A stretch of DNA of 64,000 nt, taken from Bacteroidales bacterium. Its GTDB lineage: Bacteria > Bacteroidota > Bacteroidia > Bacteroidales > Bacteroidaceae. Below the pieces are notes generated by a model. It had not been told where the DNA came from. It did no database searches and saw nothing but the letters and a program-made list of their open reading frames with translations. A program made the translations under genes and the position numbers. Location of the stretch: positions 1 to 64,000 of the forward strand of contig JAUNKN010000005.1 of NCBI GenBank assembly GCA_030532685.1. The letters are read 5' to 3'. Below, piece by piece: positions 28,032 to 36,729 of this stretch (positions are counted from its first letter, which is position 1; each line of letters starts with the position of its first letter).

Positions 28032-29870
28032 TTAAGGGTTAGCCTTGTTTTGCTGAGCGGCGCGCAACTCCTTTTCGAGCTGTTCGATGCGCTTGCGCAA
28101 GGCATCTATTTCTTGAGGTGAAACGGTGAGCAGTCCAGCTCCCTGCAAACCTTGCGTCGTGAGCAAAGAGGCAGGCACACTATGGCCGTTATTGACAAGT
28201 GCGAAGAGAAGAATCTTGTCCAAATCGCTCAAGCCCACGGGAGCTACTGCCGTCTTGGCACGCGACTCTGTGATGACACGATCGATGAGCGTGTTGAGTT
28301 GTGCCGCTGTCATGAGCACCGTTTCGCGCTTCTTGGCAGGCACCAGACGAGCTGCAGGAACAACGCCTGCCGTGTCGACCGCCTGTGCACGCTGGGGCAC
28401 CACAACGAGGTTGATGTTGGATTTCGTGTCGGCCAGCAATGCTCTTTCTTCTTCGAGGCGCTGCGCCAGCGTCTCATCGGCCGTTTCGCGCGCGGCGATG
28501 AGCTGCGAATCGAGCTGAGCAATGCGACGATCGTAGAACGCGATGAGCTCTTCGGTTTTCTGCTCGTTGTCCTTGCGCATATTTTCGCGCACCTTCAGCT
28601 CACGAGCACGCTGAGCAGCCAGTTCGGCCGTAGCATATTGGGTGTAGAGCTGCTGTGCATTCTTAGCCGCCTTGCCCAAGCGGAAGCGCACTCCCACTTG
28701 ATACATCATATTGGCCTGCACCTGCGAGGGACGATAGGCCTTGTCAAGATCGGGATTTTCGTTTTCGCTCACCATCGCGCTCACACTACCGAAGAGCGAA
28801 GCATAGCGATGAATGGGCATTTCGAGGCCTGCACCAGCCAAGGCAAACCAACCGCTTTCGAGCTTATTGTTGGCATTGCGGCCCACATAGTCCTTGCTCA
28901 CGTCCATGTATCCACCTCCCAAAGAGAGATAGGGGGTGAGGCCACGCAAATAGTTGAGACGGCCTATGAATTGAGCTCCATAGAGCTGGAGGTCTTGATC
29001 AAGGTTCAGGCTCAGTTTGGAGGATTCCTTGGTCGAAGTGTAGTAGAAGCCTCGCACGCCCAATACAGGAGAGAAGTCGACACCCGCCGATGCTCCTAAG
29101 AACCACTGGTCGTGGAGCTTCGAGTTGTCGTTGAAGTTGATGTAGGCCACGCTGGGCTCTACGACCCAAACCAAGCCCTTCAAGCCTCCGCTATAACGCG
29201 CGCTCATGGCTTTTTCAAAGGGAGTGCGTGCGCGGTTGTTGCCTCCCAAATAGGCATTGAGCGTAGCAGCTACCGACCAGTTGTGGAGCGTGCTTCCACT
29301 GGTGCTTTGTGTGTTGCGATAGTGGCTGTCGTCGTCCAGATTGAAGAGCGTGTTGCGCACCTCCAATCCCAGTGTGAGGCGTTGTGCCACGTTAAACTTG
29401 GCACCGGCACCGAGCACGGCATAGAGCTGTTCCTCACGATAGTCCGACTCCCCTGCTTGGAGCGCATCGTGCTTGATGTTCATCGAGCCTGCACCTCCCA
29501 AGACGTAGGGTGTGAAAAGTGTGTTGGGCAGGAAGTTCACTTTGACCTCACCGCCCCAGCGTTCCATCTGCACATTGGAGCCTTCCATGCGATCGGCCAG
29601 TTTGTCGAGCACATTCCAACGTCCCTCGCGCAGTTTTCCCTGCAAATCGAAGGTGCGATCGTAGGTACCATACACCTCGATGTTTTGTCCAAAACTCCAA
29701 CCCACTCGTGCGCCCCAATAGGCCGTCGAGCCAAAATTCACCTGCTTGCTCCAACCTGTGTAGCCGAGCGTGGGAGAAAGGATTAGATTGATATCATTGG
29801 TTTGCGCTTGCAGCTGAGCAGCCGGAGCAAGCGTGGCCAAGGCCAAACCAAAAGCGTAAAGTTTTTTCAT
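28032..29870 (-). CDS. Outer membrane protein with two beta-barrel segments and coiled-coil tail
   Basis: From MKKLYAFGLALATLAPAA (signal peptide ending LQAQ), this 612-aa protein contains two successive OmpA-like barrel segments. The first covers about residues 25-205 and the second about 215-425. Both have alternating aromatic strands and repeated GGAGSMNI / GGGYMDVS-type strands ending in MYQVGVRFRLG. A long helical region (430-510, many Glu, Arg, Gln) and a final coiled coil (575-605, IDALRKRIEQLEKELRAAQQ) follow. It is first in an operon with the OmpA-like protein. A duplicated barrel with a periplasmic coiled coil is less usual than a single barrel. The exact function is unknown; an envelope structural or porin-like role is inferred. 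Confidence 0.75.
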   Translation of the reverse strand: MKKLYAFGLALATLAPAAQLQAQTNDINLILSPTLGYTGWSKQVNFGSTAYWGARVGWSFGQNIEVYGTYDRTFDLQGKLREGRWNVLDKLADRMEGSNVQMERWGGEVKVNFLPNTLFTPYVLGGAGSMNIKHDALQAGESDYREEQLYAVLGAGAKFNVAQRLTLGLEVRNTLFNLDDDSHYRNTQSTSGSTLHNWSVAATLNAYLGGNNRARTPFEKAMSARYSGGLKGLVWVVEPSVAYINFNDNSKLHDQWFLGASAGVDFSPVLGVRGFYYTSTKESSKLSLNLDQDLQLYGAQFIGRLNYLRGLTPYLSLGGGYMDVSKDYVGRNANNKLESGWFALAGAGLEMPIHRYASLFGSVSAMVSENENPDLDKAYRPSQVQANMMYQVGVRFRLGKAAKNAQQLYTQYATAELAAQRARELKVRENMRKDNEQKTEELIAFYDRRIAQLDSQLIAARETADETLAQRLEEERALLADTKSNINLVVVPQRAQAVDTAGVVPAARLVPAKKRETVLMTAAQLNTLIDRVITESRAKTAVAPVGLSDLDKILLFALVNNGHSVPASLLTTQGLQGAGLLTVSPQEIDALRKRIEQLEKELRAAQQNKANP

Positions 29871-29912
29871 CTGTTCGTAATTTTGGGAATTGGTATTGTA
29901 GTGTGTACGGGG

Positions 29913-29943
29913 CAAAGATACTAAAAACTTCAAGCAATCCAAG
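29913..29943 (-). promoter_or_regulatory. Putative promoter of the OmpA-type operon
   Basis: On the minus strand CTTG (29943-29940), a 19-nt spacer and TATCTTTG (29920-29913) match the consensus with one change in the -33 box. The ATG at 29870 lies about 43 nt downstream. Confidence 0.55.
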
Positions 29944-30224
29944 CCTCAAACGCAGTGTGTTAAAGAACAATCACACTTACTTTTTGACGAAGAACCCTTG
30001 TCCACCTTTCTTCTTTTCCCGTTTTATTGGCCATATCCCCTACTTACAGGCTATGAAACGGCCACTCGCTTCCTGGCCCTCTTGCTCGGGAAACAGTCTT
30101 ACGATATTTTATTTTTAATATATTTTACGCTTTCTTTCTTCCATAGTGATGTGCTGCCCATGGTGGCCCGATGGTGCTTCCAAAGCGGCAAGTAGATGTT
30201 GAGCACACAAAGACAGAAGGCTCG

Positions 30225-30293
30225 GCTTCCCACGTAGGATTTTCTGCGTGGGACGTAGGATTTCGTAGCTCGCAGCGCGAAAATCCTGCGTCC
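30225..30293. repeat. Family A palindromic repeat, copy A3
   Basis: CTTCCCACGTAG, GATTTTC, TGCGTGGGACGTAG, GATTTC, then GTAGCTCGCAGCGC, GAAAATC, CTGCGTCC. It combines the CCCACGTAG half-site and the second half-site GCTCGCAGCGCG that also occurs in copy A5. Confidence 0.75.
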
Positions 30294-30396
30294 TAATTTT
30301 GAACACGAGCACTCGAGCAAAACTCAAACGCTCTTACAGGAGAGGGACAAAAAAGAAGTTGGAAGCCACAGCCTCTTTCTCCTCCTCCCGCCTCTT

Positions 30397-30693
30397 CACG
30401 CGCGCGCGTGTTATACTTATGTCCTTTTTATTTTCCTTCCACTGCTTCCACCACCCCCACAACTCACTCAATATCAAACCTCTATGATACATGTAAAAAA
30501 CATATCATCGCCCACATAGCCTCCAGCCTCCTTCCATACAATTAACCCTCTTCGCTGCTCCTTGGTGGAAAGAAATGGAAGCAAAATGCGTCTTTGCCTC
30601 CACACACGTTCTCCCTATGTATCAACACGTTACCCATCATAATGGAAGCAGTGGAGGGAAAAACACTCTACTATACAGGAGCGTGCGCGCACG
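30397..30693. repeat. Family B MITE-like dispersed element, copy B2
   Basis: This copy of about 297 bp runs from CACGCGCGCGCGTG with the left arm TTTTCCTTCCACTGCTTCCAC to the right arm TGGAAGCAGTGGAGGGAAAA ending near GCGTGCGCGCACG. Inner GGTGGAAAGAAATGGAAGC / TTGCCTCCAC arms are present. The element ends about 130 bp before the PEP-binding gene start. An in-frame extension of that gene upstream into B2 exists but is not credible as coding sequence. Confidence 0.75.
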
Positions 30694-30780
30694 AAGCGTC
30701 GATGGGCTGGGTGCCGCCAGCATTGAGCGGTATGTGGGATTTTGTATTCAAAAGGTGGAGGTCGTTTTCGCACAAAATGC

Positions 30781-30788
30781 TAAATTTG
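30781..30788 (+). promoter_or_regulatory. Putative -7 box of the PEP-binding response regulator gene
   Basis: TAAATTTG fits TAnnTTTG and lies 33 nt upstream of the ATG at 30822, between element B2 and the gene. No TTTG lies at -33 spacing. Confidence 0.45.
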
Positions 30789-30821
30789 CCGGAAAAGTTA
30801 TTCTGCCGAAAAGTCTGCTCC

Positions 30822-33782
30822 ATGTCCCACCCTCAACCGCTCTCCGAACTCTTGCTGCGCGACACCTCTTTTGTCAATCTGATGACGCGTCGCGTGTTCA
30901 ACATTCTCATCGTGGCCAATCCCTACGACTCTTTTATGCTCGAGGACGATGGCCGCATCGACGAAAAACTCTTTGACGAGTATGCCGCTCTCTCTCTGCG
31001 CTACCCTCCTCGATTCATGCTGGCCAGCACTGCCGAGGAGGCTCGGGAGGAATTGGCACGCACGAGTTTCGATTTGGTCATCGTCATGCCCGGCACGGAC
31101 AATTGCGACACCTTCGACATAGCCCGCGACATCAAGGGGCAAAACCCCGATATCCCTCTGGTCGTGCTCACACCCTTCTCCCATGGTATCACGGCACGCA
31201 TGGAGCACGAGGACCTGAGCATCTTCGAGTATGTGTTTTGCTGGCTGGGCAATACCGACTTGCTCCTGGCTGTGATCAAACTCATTGAGGACAAAATGAA
31301 TTTGGAGCAGGATATTGCCGAGGGCAGTGTGCAAATGATTCTGCTCGTAGAGGACAACATTCGTTTCTACTCCTCCGTCTTGCCCGAGCTCTACAAGTTT
31401 GTGCTGCAACAAAGCAAGGACTTTGCCACCGAAGCGCTCAATGGACACCAACGTACCCTACGCATGCGTGGACGTCCCAAAATTGCACTGGCACGCAACT
31501 ACGAAGAGGCCGTGGAACTCTACGAACGCTTCCCACACCATGTGCTGGGCGTCATCACCGATGCGCGCTATCCCAAGGCGGGGCAGATAGATGCCAAAGC
31601 GGGCGTGAAACTCCTCGCCTACTTGCGCCACGCCGATCCCTTCTTGCCACTCATCCTACAATCGGCCGAAACGGAAAACATGCACGACGCAGCGGCCTAC
31701 AATGCCGACTTTGTCGATAAGAATTCAAAGAAGATGAACATCGACCTGCGGGCCGTCATCAAGCGACGCTTCGGCTTTGGCGATTTTATCTTTCGCGATC
31801 CCTCGACCTATGAAGAGGTGGCCCGCGTGCGCAACCTGAAGGAGCTGCAAGAGCACATCTACGAGATTCCTGCCGAATCGCTGCACTATCACATCACGCG
31901 CAACCACGTGAGCCGCTGGCTGCGTTCGCGAGCCATGTTTCCCCTGGCCGAATTCATCCGTCAGCTCTCCTGGCACGCCTTGCAGGACCTCGATGAGCAC
32001 CGTCGCCTCATCTTCGAGGCCATTGTGGAATATCGGCGCATGAAAAACCAGGGAGTGGTAGCCGTGTTTGACCGCACACGCTTTGACCGCTATTCCAATT
32101 TTGCTCGCATCGGCGAGGGTTCGCTGGGCGGTAAGGGGCGTGGTCTGGCTTTCATCGACAACATGGTGAAGCGACACCCCGACATCAACCGCCACCCCAA
32201 TGCGCGCGTCATGATACCCAAAACGGTGGTGCTCTGCACGGATGTGTTTGAGGAGTTCATGGACAGCAACAATCTCTACCCGCTGGCCCTCTCCGATGCC
32301 GACGATGCGGTGATACTCGATGCCTTTCGGCGGGCCCAACTCCCCCGCCGCTTGCTGGCCGACTTCTTGGCCTATATCGACGCCACGCGCTCGCCCATAG
32401 CAGTGCGCAGCAGCTCCTTGCTGGAAGACAGCCACTACCAGCCCTTTGCCGGGATCTACAGCACTTACATGGTGCCCTACATCGAGGCGCGACAACGCAT
32501 GCTCGACATGCTGAGCGATGCCATCAAGGGAGTGTATGCCTCGGTCTATTTCAAGGATTCCAAAGCCTACATGACCGCCACACGCAACGTCATCGACCAG
32601 GAGAAGATGGCCGTGATTATCCAAGAGGTCGTGGGACAACAGCATGGCACACGTTTCTACCCCACGCTTTCGGGAGTGGGACGCTCGCTCAACTACTACC
32701 CCATTGGCGATGAACGCCCCGAGGAGGGTATCGTGAGCTTGGCATTGGGATTGGGCAAATACATTGTGGACGGTGGGCTGACCTTGCGCGTGTGCCCGGC
32801 GCATCCACACAAAGTGCTGCAAACTTCCGAAATGGACATCGCCCTGCGCGAAACGCAAACGCGATTTGCGGCACTCGACCTGACCAATATGGGCGAGAAT
32901 TTCTCGGTGGACGATGGCTTCAACCTCTTGCGCCTGCACGTGAAAGAGGCCGAGGCCGATGGCGCACTGGGAGGAATAGCCTCGACTTTCAATCCCACAG
33001 ATCAGGTGATTTACCCCGGCCTCTACCCTGGAGGACGCAAAATCATCAGTTGCGTGGGAGTGTTGGAACACGAAATTGTCCCCCTGCCCGAACTCATGCG
33101 CGAGGTTCTGGCGCTGGGAGCCAGCGAGATGCGCCGCCCCGTTGAAATCGAGTTTGCCGTAAATATAAACGCAGCAGCACGCACCTGCGAGTTTTACTTG
33201 CTGCAAATTCGTCCCATGGTCGATGTAAAAAGCGATGTGCAAATCAATCTATCGCAAATAGACGAGCAGCAAGTTCTTTTGCGCTCGGACAACTCGCTGG
33301 GACACGGTACTTACGACGATTTGTGCGATGTGGTGTATGTAAAAACAGAAGGCTACTCGGCCAGCAACAATCAGCTCATCGCCTACGACATCGAGCGCAT
33401 CAACGCGGAGTTTCTCAAAGAAGGCAAGAACTATGTGCTCGTCGGGCCGGGGCGCTGGGGCTCGAGCGACACCTGGCTGGGTATTCCCGTGAAGTGGCCC
33501 AACATCTCGGCGGCACGCGTCATCGTCGAAGCGGGGCTCACCAACTACCGCGTAGATCCTTCGCAGGGCACACACTTCTTCCAAAATCTCACCAGCTTTG
33601 GGGTGGGCTACTTCACCATCAATGCTTTTTGCGGCGATGGCATTTACCGCGAAGATCTACTCAACGCGATGCCCGCCGTGCACGAAACGCAGTGGGTGCG
33701 CCACGTGCGCTTCCCGCGTCCGCTTTCGGTAAAGATGGATGGCAAGCGCATGCTCGGATTTGTATTGCAGAACAATATGTAA
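30822..33782 (+). CDS. Two-receiver-domain PEP/pyruvate-binding protein (PPDK N-terminal-like)
   Basis: The start MSHPQPLSELLLRDTSF gives 986 aa; in-frame sequence upstream runs into repeat B2 and was rejected. Residues about 25-150 form one receiver-like domain (NILIVANPYDSFM, LVIVMPG, PLVVLTPF). Residues about 165-330 form a second (MILLVEDNIRFYSSVLPEL, GVITDARYP, LPLILQSAE). From about 400 on there is a pyruvate phosphate dikinase/PEP-synthase ATP-grasp domain: GEGSLGGKGRGLAFI, SPIAVRSSSLLEDSH, and EIEFAVNIN with FYLLQIRPM. The phosphohistidine and PEP-binding TIM-barrel domains of real PEP synthase are missing. It is probably a regulator or ATP-dependent signalling protein, although such proteins are often labelled PEP synthase. 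Confidence 0.8.
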   Translation: MSHPQPLSELLLRDTSFVNLMTRRVFNILIVANPYDSFMLEDDGRIDEKLFDEYAALSLRYPPRFMLASTAEEAREELARTSFDLVIVMPGTDNCDTFDIARDIKGQNPDIPLVVLTPFSHGITARMEHEDLSIFEYVFCWLGNTDLLLAVIKLIEDKMNLEQDIAEGSVQMILLVEDNIRFYSSVLPELYKFVLQQSKDFATEALNGHQRTLRMRGRPKIALARNYEEAVELYERFPHHVLGVITDARYPKAGQIDAKAGVKLLAYLRHADPFLPLILQSAETENMHDAAAYNADFVDKNSKKMNIDLRAVIKRRFGFGDFIFRDPSTYEEVARVRNLKELQEHIYEIPAESLHYHITRNHVSRWLRSRAMFPLAEFIRQLSWHALQDLDEHRRLIFEAIVEYRRMKNQGVVAVFDRTRFDRYSNFARIGEGSLGGKGRGLAFIDNMVKRHPDINRHPNARVMIPKTVVLCTDVFEEFMDSNNLYPLALSDADDAVILDAFRRAQLPRRLLADFLAYIDATRSPIAVRSSSLLEDSHYQPFAGIYSTYMVPYIEARQRMLDMLSDAIKGVYASVYFKDSKAYMTATRNVIDQEKMAVIIQEVVGQQHGTRFYPTLSGVGRSLNYYPIGDERPEEGIVSLALGLGKYIVDGGLTLRVCPAHPHKVLQTSEMDIALRETQTRFAALDLTNMGENFSVDDGFNLLRLHVKEAEADGALGGIASTFNPTDQVIYPGLYPGGRKIISCVGVLEHEIVPLPELMREVLALGASEMRRPVEIEFAVNINAAARTCEFYLLQIRPMVDVKSDVQINLSQIDEQQVLLRSDNSLGHGTYDDLCDVVYVKTEGYSASNNQLIAYDIERINAEFLKEGKNYVLVGPGRWGSSDTWLGIPVKWPNISAARVIVEAGLTNYRVDPSQGTHFFQNLTSFGVGYFTINAFCGDGIYREDLLNAMPAVHETQWVRHVRFPRPLSVKMDGKRMLGFVLQNNM

Positions 33783-33808
33783 CTATTTAATAAACAATGA
33801 GTTACCTA

Positions 33809-33816
33809 CCCCCCCC
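33809..33816 (+). repeat. C8 homopolymer at the CotH gene start
   Basis: Eight cytosines follow the sequence ATGAGTTACCTA (ATG at 33797). With this count the ATG is out of frame with the CotH reading frame. With seven C residues the ATG would read straight through into the signal peptide. This is the arrangement of a slipped-strand (phase-variable) contingency tract or a sequencing length error. Confidence 0.7.
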
Positions 33817-33845
33817 TACACGCTGTTGGACTTGGCAACATAAGA

Positions 33846-35231
33846 TTGTTGCTTGTTATCGTTATAACACTCATTGCTCATCTTTCATGTCAAGGAGAAA
33901 GGAGAGTAGCCCCATTCTTCTATGAGCCTATTAAACCATCACAGACTATCCCAGTGATTCATATCAATACAAAAGATGGTAGTCCAATAAACTCTAAAAC
34001 AGAATACATACCTGCAACCTTCTATATCAATGACCCTGCTGGACAAATGAACGTGGGGTACGCCAACTCCCCGCTTGGTATGAAAATACGCGGTAGGGGA
34101 AATTCGTCTTGGAAAAGCGATAAGAAGCCATATAAGGTTAAACTGGACGCAAAACTCCCCTTATTGGGAATGCCAAAGAGTAGGCATTGGGCGCTGCTAA
34201 AATTTTGGGCACCAACGATGGCTGGTCTGAAATTGGGAGAGCTTATAGGAATGTCTTGGACACCATCGACAAAACCTATAGAAGTAGTTCTCAATGGCGA
34301 TTATATCGGGTTGTATCTACTCACAGAGTCCGTGCGAATAAACAAACACCGCGTAAATATCTATGAGCAACCAGAAAACAATATAGATGAGAACACCATT
34401 CCTGGAGGATGGCTTGTGGAAATAGATAATTATAGGGAGCCTAATCAAATCACATTCAGGGAGAATAATCAATGGTCTATTAGTCTTACTCATCATTCTC
34501 CTAAAAGATTATCGACGATGCAACTTCAATGGCTCAAGGATGAGTTTAAGAGCATCAATGATGATATATATACGGCAAACAAAGCATCAAGTCGATGGGA
34601 GGAGCGTATAGATATAGAGGCTATGGCACGCTTCTTTATTATTCAAGAAATACTCGATAATCCAGACGGATTCCATGGTAGCTTTTATCTACATAAAGAC
34701 TTGGGAGAAGGGCAAAAATGGATTGCTGGACCTATCTGGGATTTGACTTGTATGTGTAGACCCAAGACAGACTATACTTACAGGATGAAAGCCCCTTACT
34801 CTTTTGCGCCTCATTGGATAAACGAACTATTAAAGGATGAAGACTTTTGTAAAGCAGTACGTGATGCTTGGGAGGCTTTTTATCCGAGTATATCTAACGA
34901 CTGGATGCTTTATTTAGAAAGATGTTTCGCTCCTTATGAAGCAGCACATAAACAAGATGCTAGACGATGGACTTACAAAAACTATGTTTCGCTTTCTAAT
35001 CATGCAGCGATGTTGCGTACAGCATTACAAAGAAATCTGGAATGGTTCAACAATCATTTACCCAAAAGACCTGCCTCCATCAAACCAATAACCTCCTCAA
35101 ACAATCATTATGTGGTATATTCCATCAGAGGAGAGATTATCCGCACAACCAATTCATACGAGAAAGCGATAAAAGACTTGCCTAAGGGTCTTTATATTAT
35201 CAACAACAAGAAAGTGTATATCTCCTACTGA
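33846..35231 (+). CDS. CotH-family surface protein with T9SS signal
   Basis: The frame encodes 461 aa from a TTG at 33846. The natural start may be ATG 33797 if the C8 tract were C7, giving about 16 extra residues. The N-terminus is hydrophobic (LLLVIVITLIAHLSC, possible lipobox). CotH kinase-like signatures are GMKIRGRGNSSW with KKPYKVKLD, then VLNGDYIGLYLLTESVRI, GGWLVEIDN and GPIWDLTC. CotH proteins include secreted atypical protein kinases. The C-terminus (YSIRGEIIRTTNSYEKAI, then LPKGLYIINNKKVYI) fits a T9SS sorting domain. Base composition is clearly more AT-rich than its neighbours, suggesting acquisition. It starts within 15-65 nt of the preceding stop. Confidence 0.82.
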   Translation: MLLVIVITLIAHLSCQGERRVAPFFYEPIKPSQTIPVIHINTKDGSPINSKTEYIPATFYINDPAGQMNVGYANSPLGMKIRGRGNSSWKSDKKPYKVKLDAKLPLLGMPKSRHWALLKFWAPTMAGLKLGELIGMSWTPSTKPIEVVLNGDYIGLYLLTESVRINKHRVNIYEQPENNIDENTIPGGWLVEIDNYREPNQITFRENNQWSISLTHHSPKRLSTMQLQWLKDEFKSINDDIYTANKASSRWEERIDIEAMARFFIIQEILDNPDGFHGSFYLHKDLGEGQKWIAGPIWDLTCMCRPKTDYTYRMKAPYSFAPHWINELLKDEDFCKAVRDAWEAFYPSISNDWMLYLERCFAPYEAAHKQDARRWTYKNYVSLSNHAAMLRTALQRNLEWFNNHLPKRPASIKPITSSNNHYVVYSIRGEIIRTTNSYEKAIKDLPKGLYIINNKKVYISY

Positions 35232-35358
35232 ACCCTTATTAAGGGACATGTGTTCTTGTATGAATAGTATGGTTCACGGAAATTAAATTGCTGCCCAAGG
35301 AGTGAGGCTTTTCCACAAGCGACGATTGGCTACAAACGACAAATAGAAAGCCACGAAA

Positions 35359-35396
35359 AAATCGCCTTTCTCTCCGCGTGGAGAGAAAGGCGATTT
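35359..35396. terminator. Bidirectional terminator between cotH-like gene and mdh
   Basis: A perfect 17-bp stem (35359-35375 with 35380-35396) has a GCGT loop. It lies between two convergent genes. The minus side is followed by TTTTCGTG; the plus side has only a weak T-run. Confidence 0.85.
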
Positions 35397-35440
35397 GCTT
35401 TCAAAGAACTTCCAAAAATGAAGTGTCTATCCGCCAACGA

Positions 35441-36433
35441 TTAGAGGTTGGGGTTGATGGCGCTCCATTCAGCTACGGGGGGAACGATGCCGAGCGTAAC
35501 GAGTTCGTCGCGCATCTTGCAGAGGTGAGCATAAGATGCATCGAGGCTGGCCACTTCTTCAGGCGTACCAGTAGGCATCTTGTAAGAGCAGCCGTTCTTG
35601 TCGAGCACGGTGTCCATCGCCATCATGATGTGGTTGTACTTTTCGTTGCTCACGTAAGTGCCAGCAGGGTAAGCGAAAGGTTCGCCGCCCATCACCGAGC
35701 GAATCATTTCTACGCTCAAGAAAGAGGGGCTTTGGAACGAAGAGCGACCGCGCAACTTGATGATAGCAGCACCACCTTGAGTCACGTCCTTCTTCATTTG
35801 TTCCCACTCCTCAGCGGGGAATTCAGCAGTACCGACGATGTCGCTCAGCTTGCGACCAGCCACTTCGACAGCGCTGCCGAACACGGCCATTTGTTCGCCG
35901 TGACCACCATAGGTAGCGCAGCCCTTGATTTGGTTTTGCATCACGCCAAACTTCTTGGCGAGGGCGCTTTGCAGGCGAGTTGAGTCGAGACCAGCGAGCG
36001 TAGTTACTTGACCGGGCTTCAGACCAGAGTAGAGGAGCGTCACAAGCCCAGTGAGGTCAGCGGGGTTGAAGATAATCACCACGTGCTTCACATCGGGGCA
36101 GTAAGTCTTGATGTTCTTACCCAACTCCTCAGCAATCTTACAGTTGCCAGCCAAGAGATCTTCGCGAGTCATTCCTTCCTTACGAGGAGCACCACCCGAA
36201 GAGATGATGTACTTAGCATCCTTGAAAGCCTCGGCTACGTCGGTTGTAGCAGTGATGTTGGCGTCGTTGAAGCCGCACTGGCGCATTTCTTCGGCCACAC
36301 CCTCGGGAGAGAACACGTCGAAGAGGCAGATGTTGGAGGTCAAGCCCATCATGAGGGCGCTCTGTACCATGTTGGAGCCGATCATACCGGCAGCACCAAC
36401 AATCACGAGTTTTTCGTCAGTGAGAAAAGCCAT
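35441..36433 (-). CDS. mdh: Malate dehydrogenase
   Basis: This 330-aa protein is a lactate/malate dehydrogenase-family enzyme that interconverts malate and oxaloacetate with NAD(H). Visible are the Rossmann motif IVGAAGMIGSNM (residues 11-22), D39 for NAD preference, APRKEGMTRED with R84, substrate-binding AGLDSTRL (R153) and the catalytic H178 in TYGGHGEQM. In anaerobic Bacteroidales it feeds the reductive branch leading to fumarate, succinate and propionate. It is monocistronic, convergent with the CotH gene and divergent from glutamate dehydrogenase. A TAACTTTG box at 36544-36537 lies upstream. Confidence 0.95.
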   Translation of the reverse strand: MAFLTDEKLVIVGAAGMIGSNMVQSALMMGLTSNICLFDVFSPEGVAEEMRQCGFNDANITATTDVAEAFKDAKYIISSGGAPRKEGMTREDLLAGNCKIAEELGKNIKTYCPDVKHVVIIFNPADLTGLVTLLYSGLKPGQVTTLAGLDSTRLQSALAKKFGVMQNQIKGCATYGGHGEQMAVFGSAVEVAGRKLSDIVGTAEFPAEEWEQMKKDVTQGGAAIIKLRGRSSFQSPSFLSVEMIRSVMGGEPFAYPAGTYVSNEKYNHIMMAMDTVLDKNGCSYKMPTGTPEEVASLDASYAHLCKMRDELVTLGIVPPVAEWSAINPNL

Positions 36434-36536
36434 GAGAATAAAATATTTTGAGGTTTAAATTGTGTGCGAAACAAAGTCCTGCGGCTCTATGCCGGCCTTT
36501 GCCCTACAAGGGCTATTTCGGCACGCTGGGACAAGG

Positions 36537-36544
36537 CAAAGTTA
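36537..36544 (-). promoter_or_regulatory. Putative -7 box of mdh
   Basis: TAACTTTG on the minus strand fits TAnnTTTG. It lies about 104 nt upstream of the mdh start. No -33 TTTG at 19-21 nt. Confidence 0.45.
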
Positions 36545-36639
36545 CGACTTTCATTTTACACATAGAGTAAGCAAAACCGCTTTTTTTCAAGCGTTCTCTA
36601 AAAAATAATCGTTGCAAAGCTAACTTTTTGCTAATTCTC

Positions 36640-36671
36640 TTTGCAAGTGTACATCGCAATACTTATTTTTG
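36640..36671 (+). promoter_or_regulatory. Promoter of glutamate dehydrogenase
   Basis: TTTG (36640-36643), a 20-nt spacer and TATTTTTG (36664-36671) form a perfect Bacteroidetes promoter. The ATG at 36730 follows after 58 nt. Confidence 0.8.
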
Positions 36672-36729
36672 CGACCGAATAACAGAAAACCAAAGAATAA
36701 TCTTTACATTCTTACAAAAATCTCGTTTT

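Larger units (their letters stand above)
29871..30821. other. Gene-free region with repeats A3 and B2
   Basis: No supported gene lies in these roughly 950 bases between divergent genes. A promoter box for the barrel operon is at 29913-29920. Repeat A3 (30225-30293) and element B2 (30397-30693) follow, then a -7 box for the PEP-binding protein (30781-30788). The 29950-30220 stretch shows nothing recognisable. Confidence 0.7.

Noticed and set aside
31725..33242. Long minus-strand open frame antisense to the PEP-binding gene
   Set aside because: The sense strand has recognisable receiver and ATP-grasp motifs; the antisense product is histidine-rich shadow sequence.
30822..33782. Naming the PEP-binding protein a phosphoenolpyruvate synthase
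   Set aside because: The phosphohistidine and PEP-binding domains were not found; only the ATP-grasp part is present, behind two receiver-like domains.
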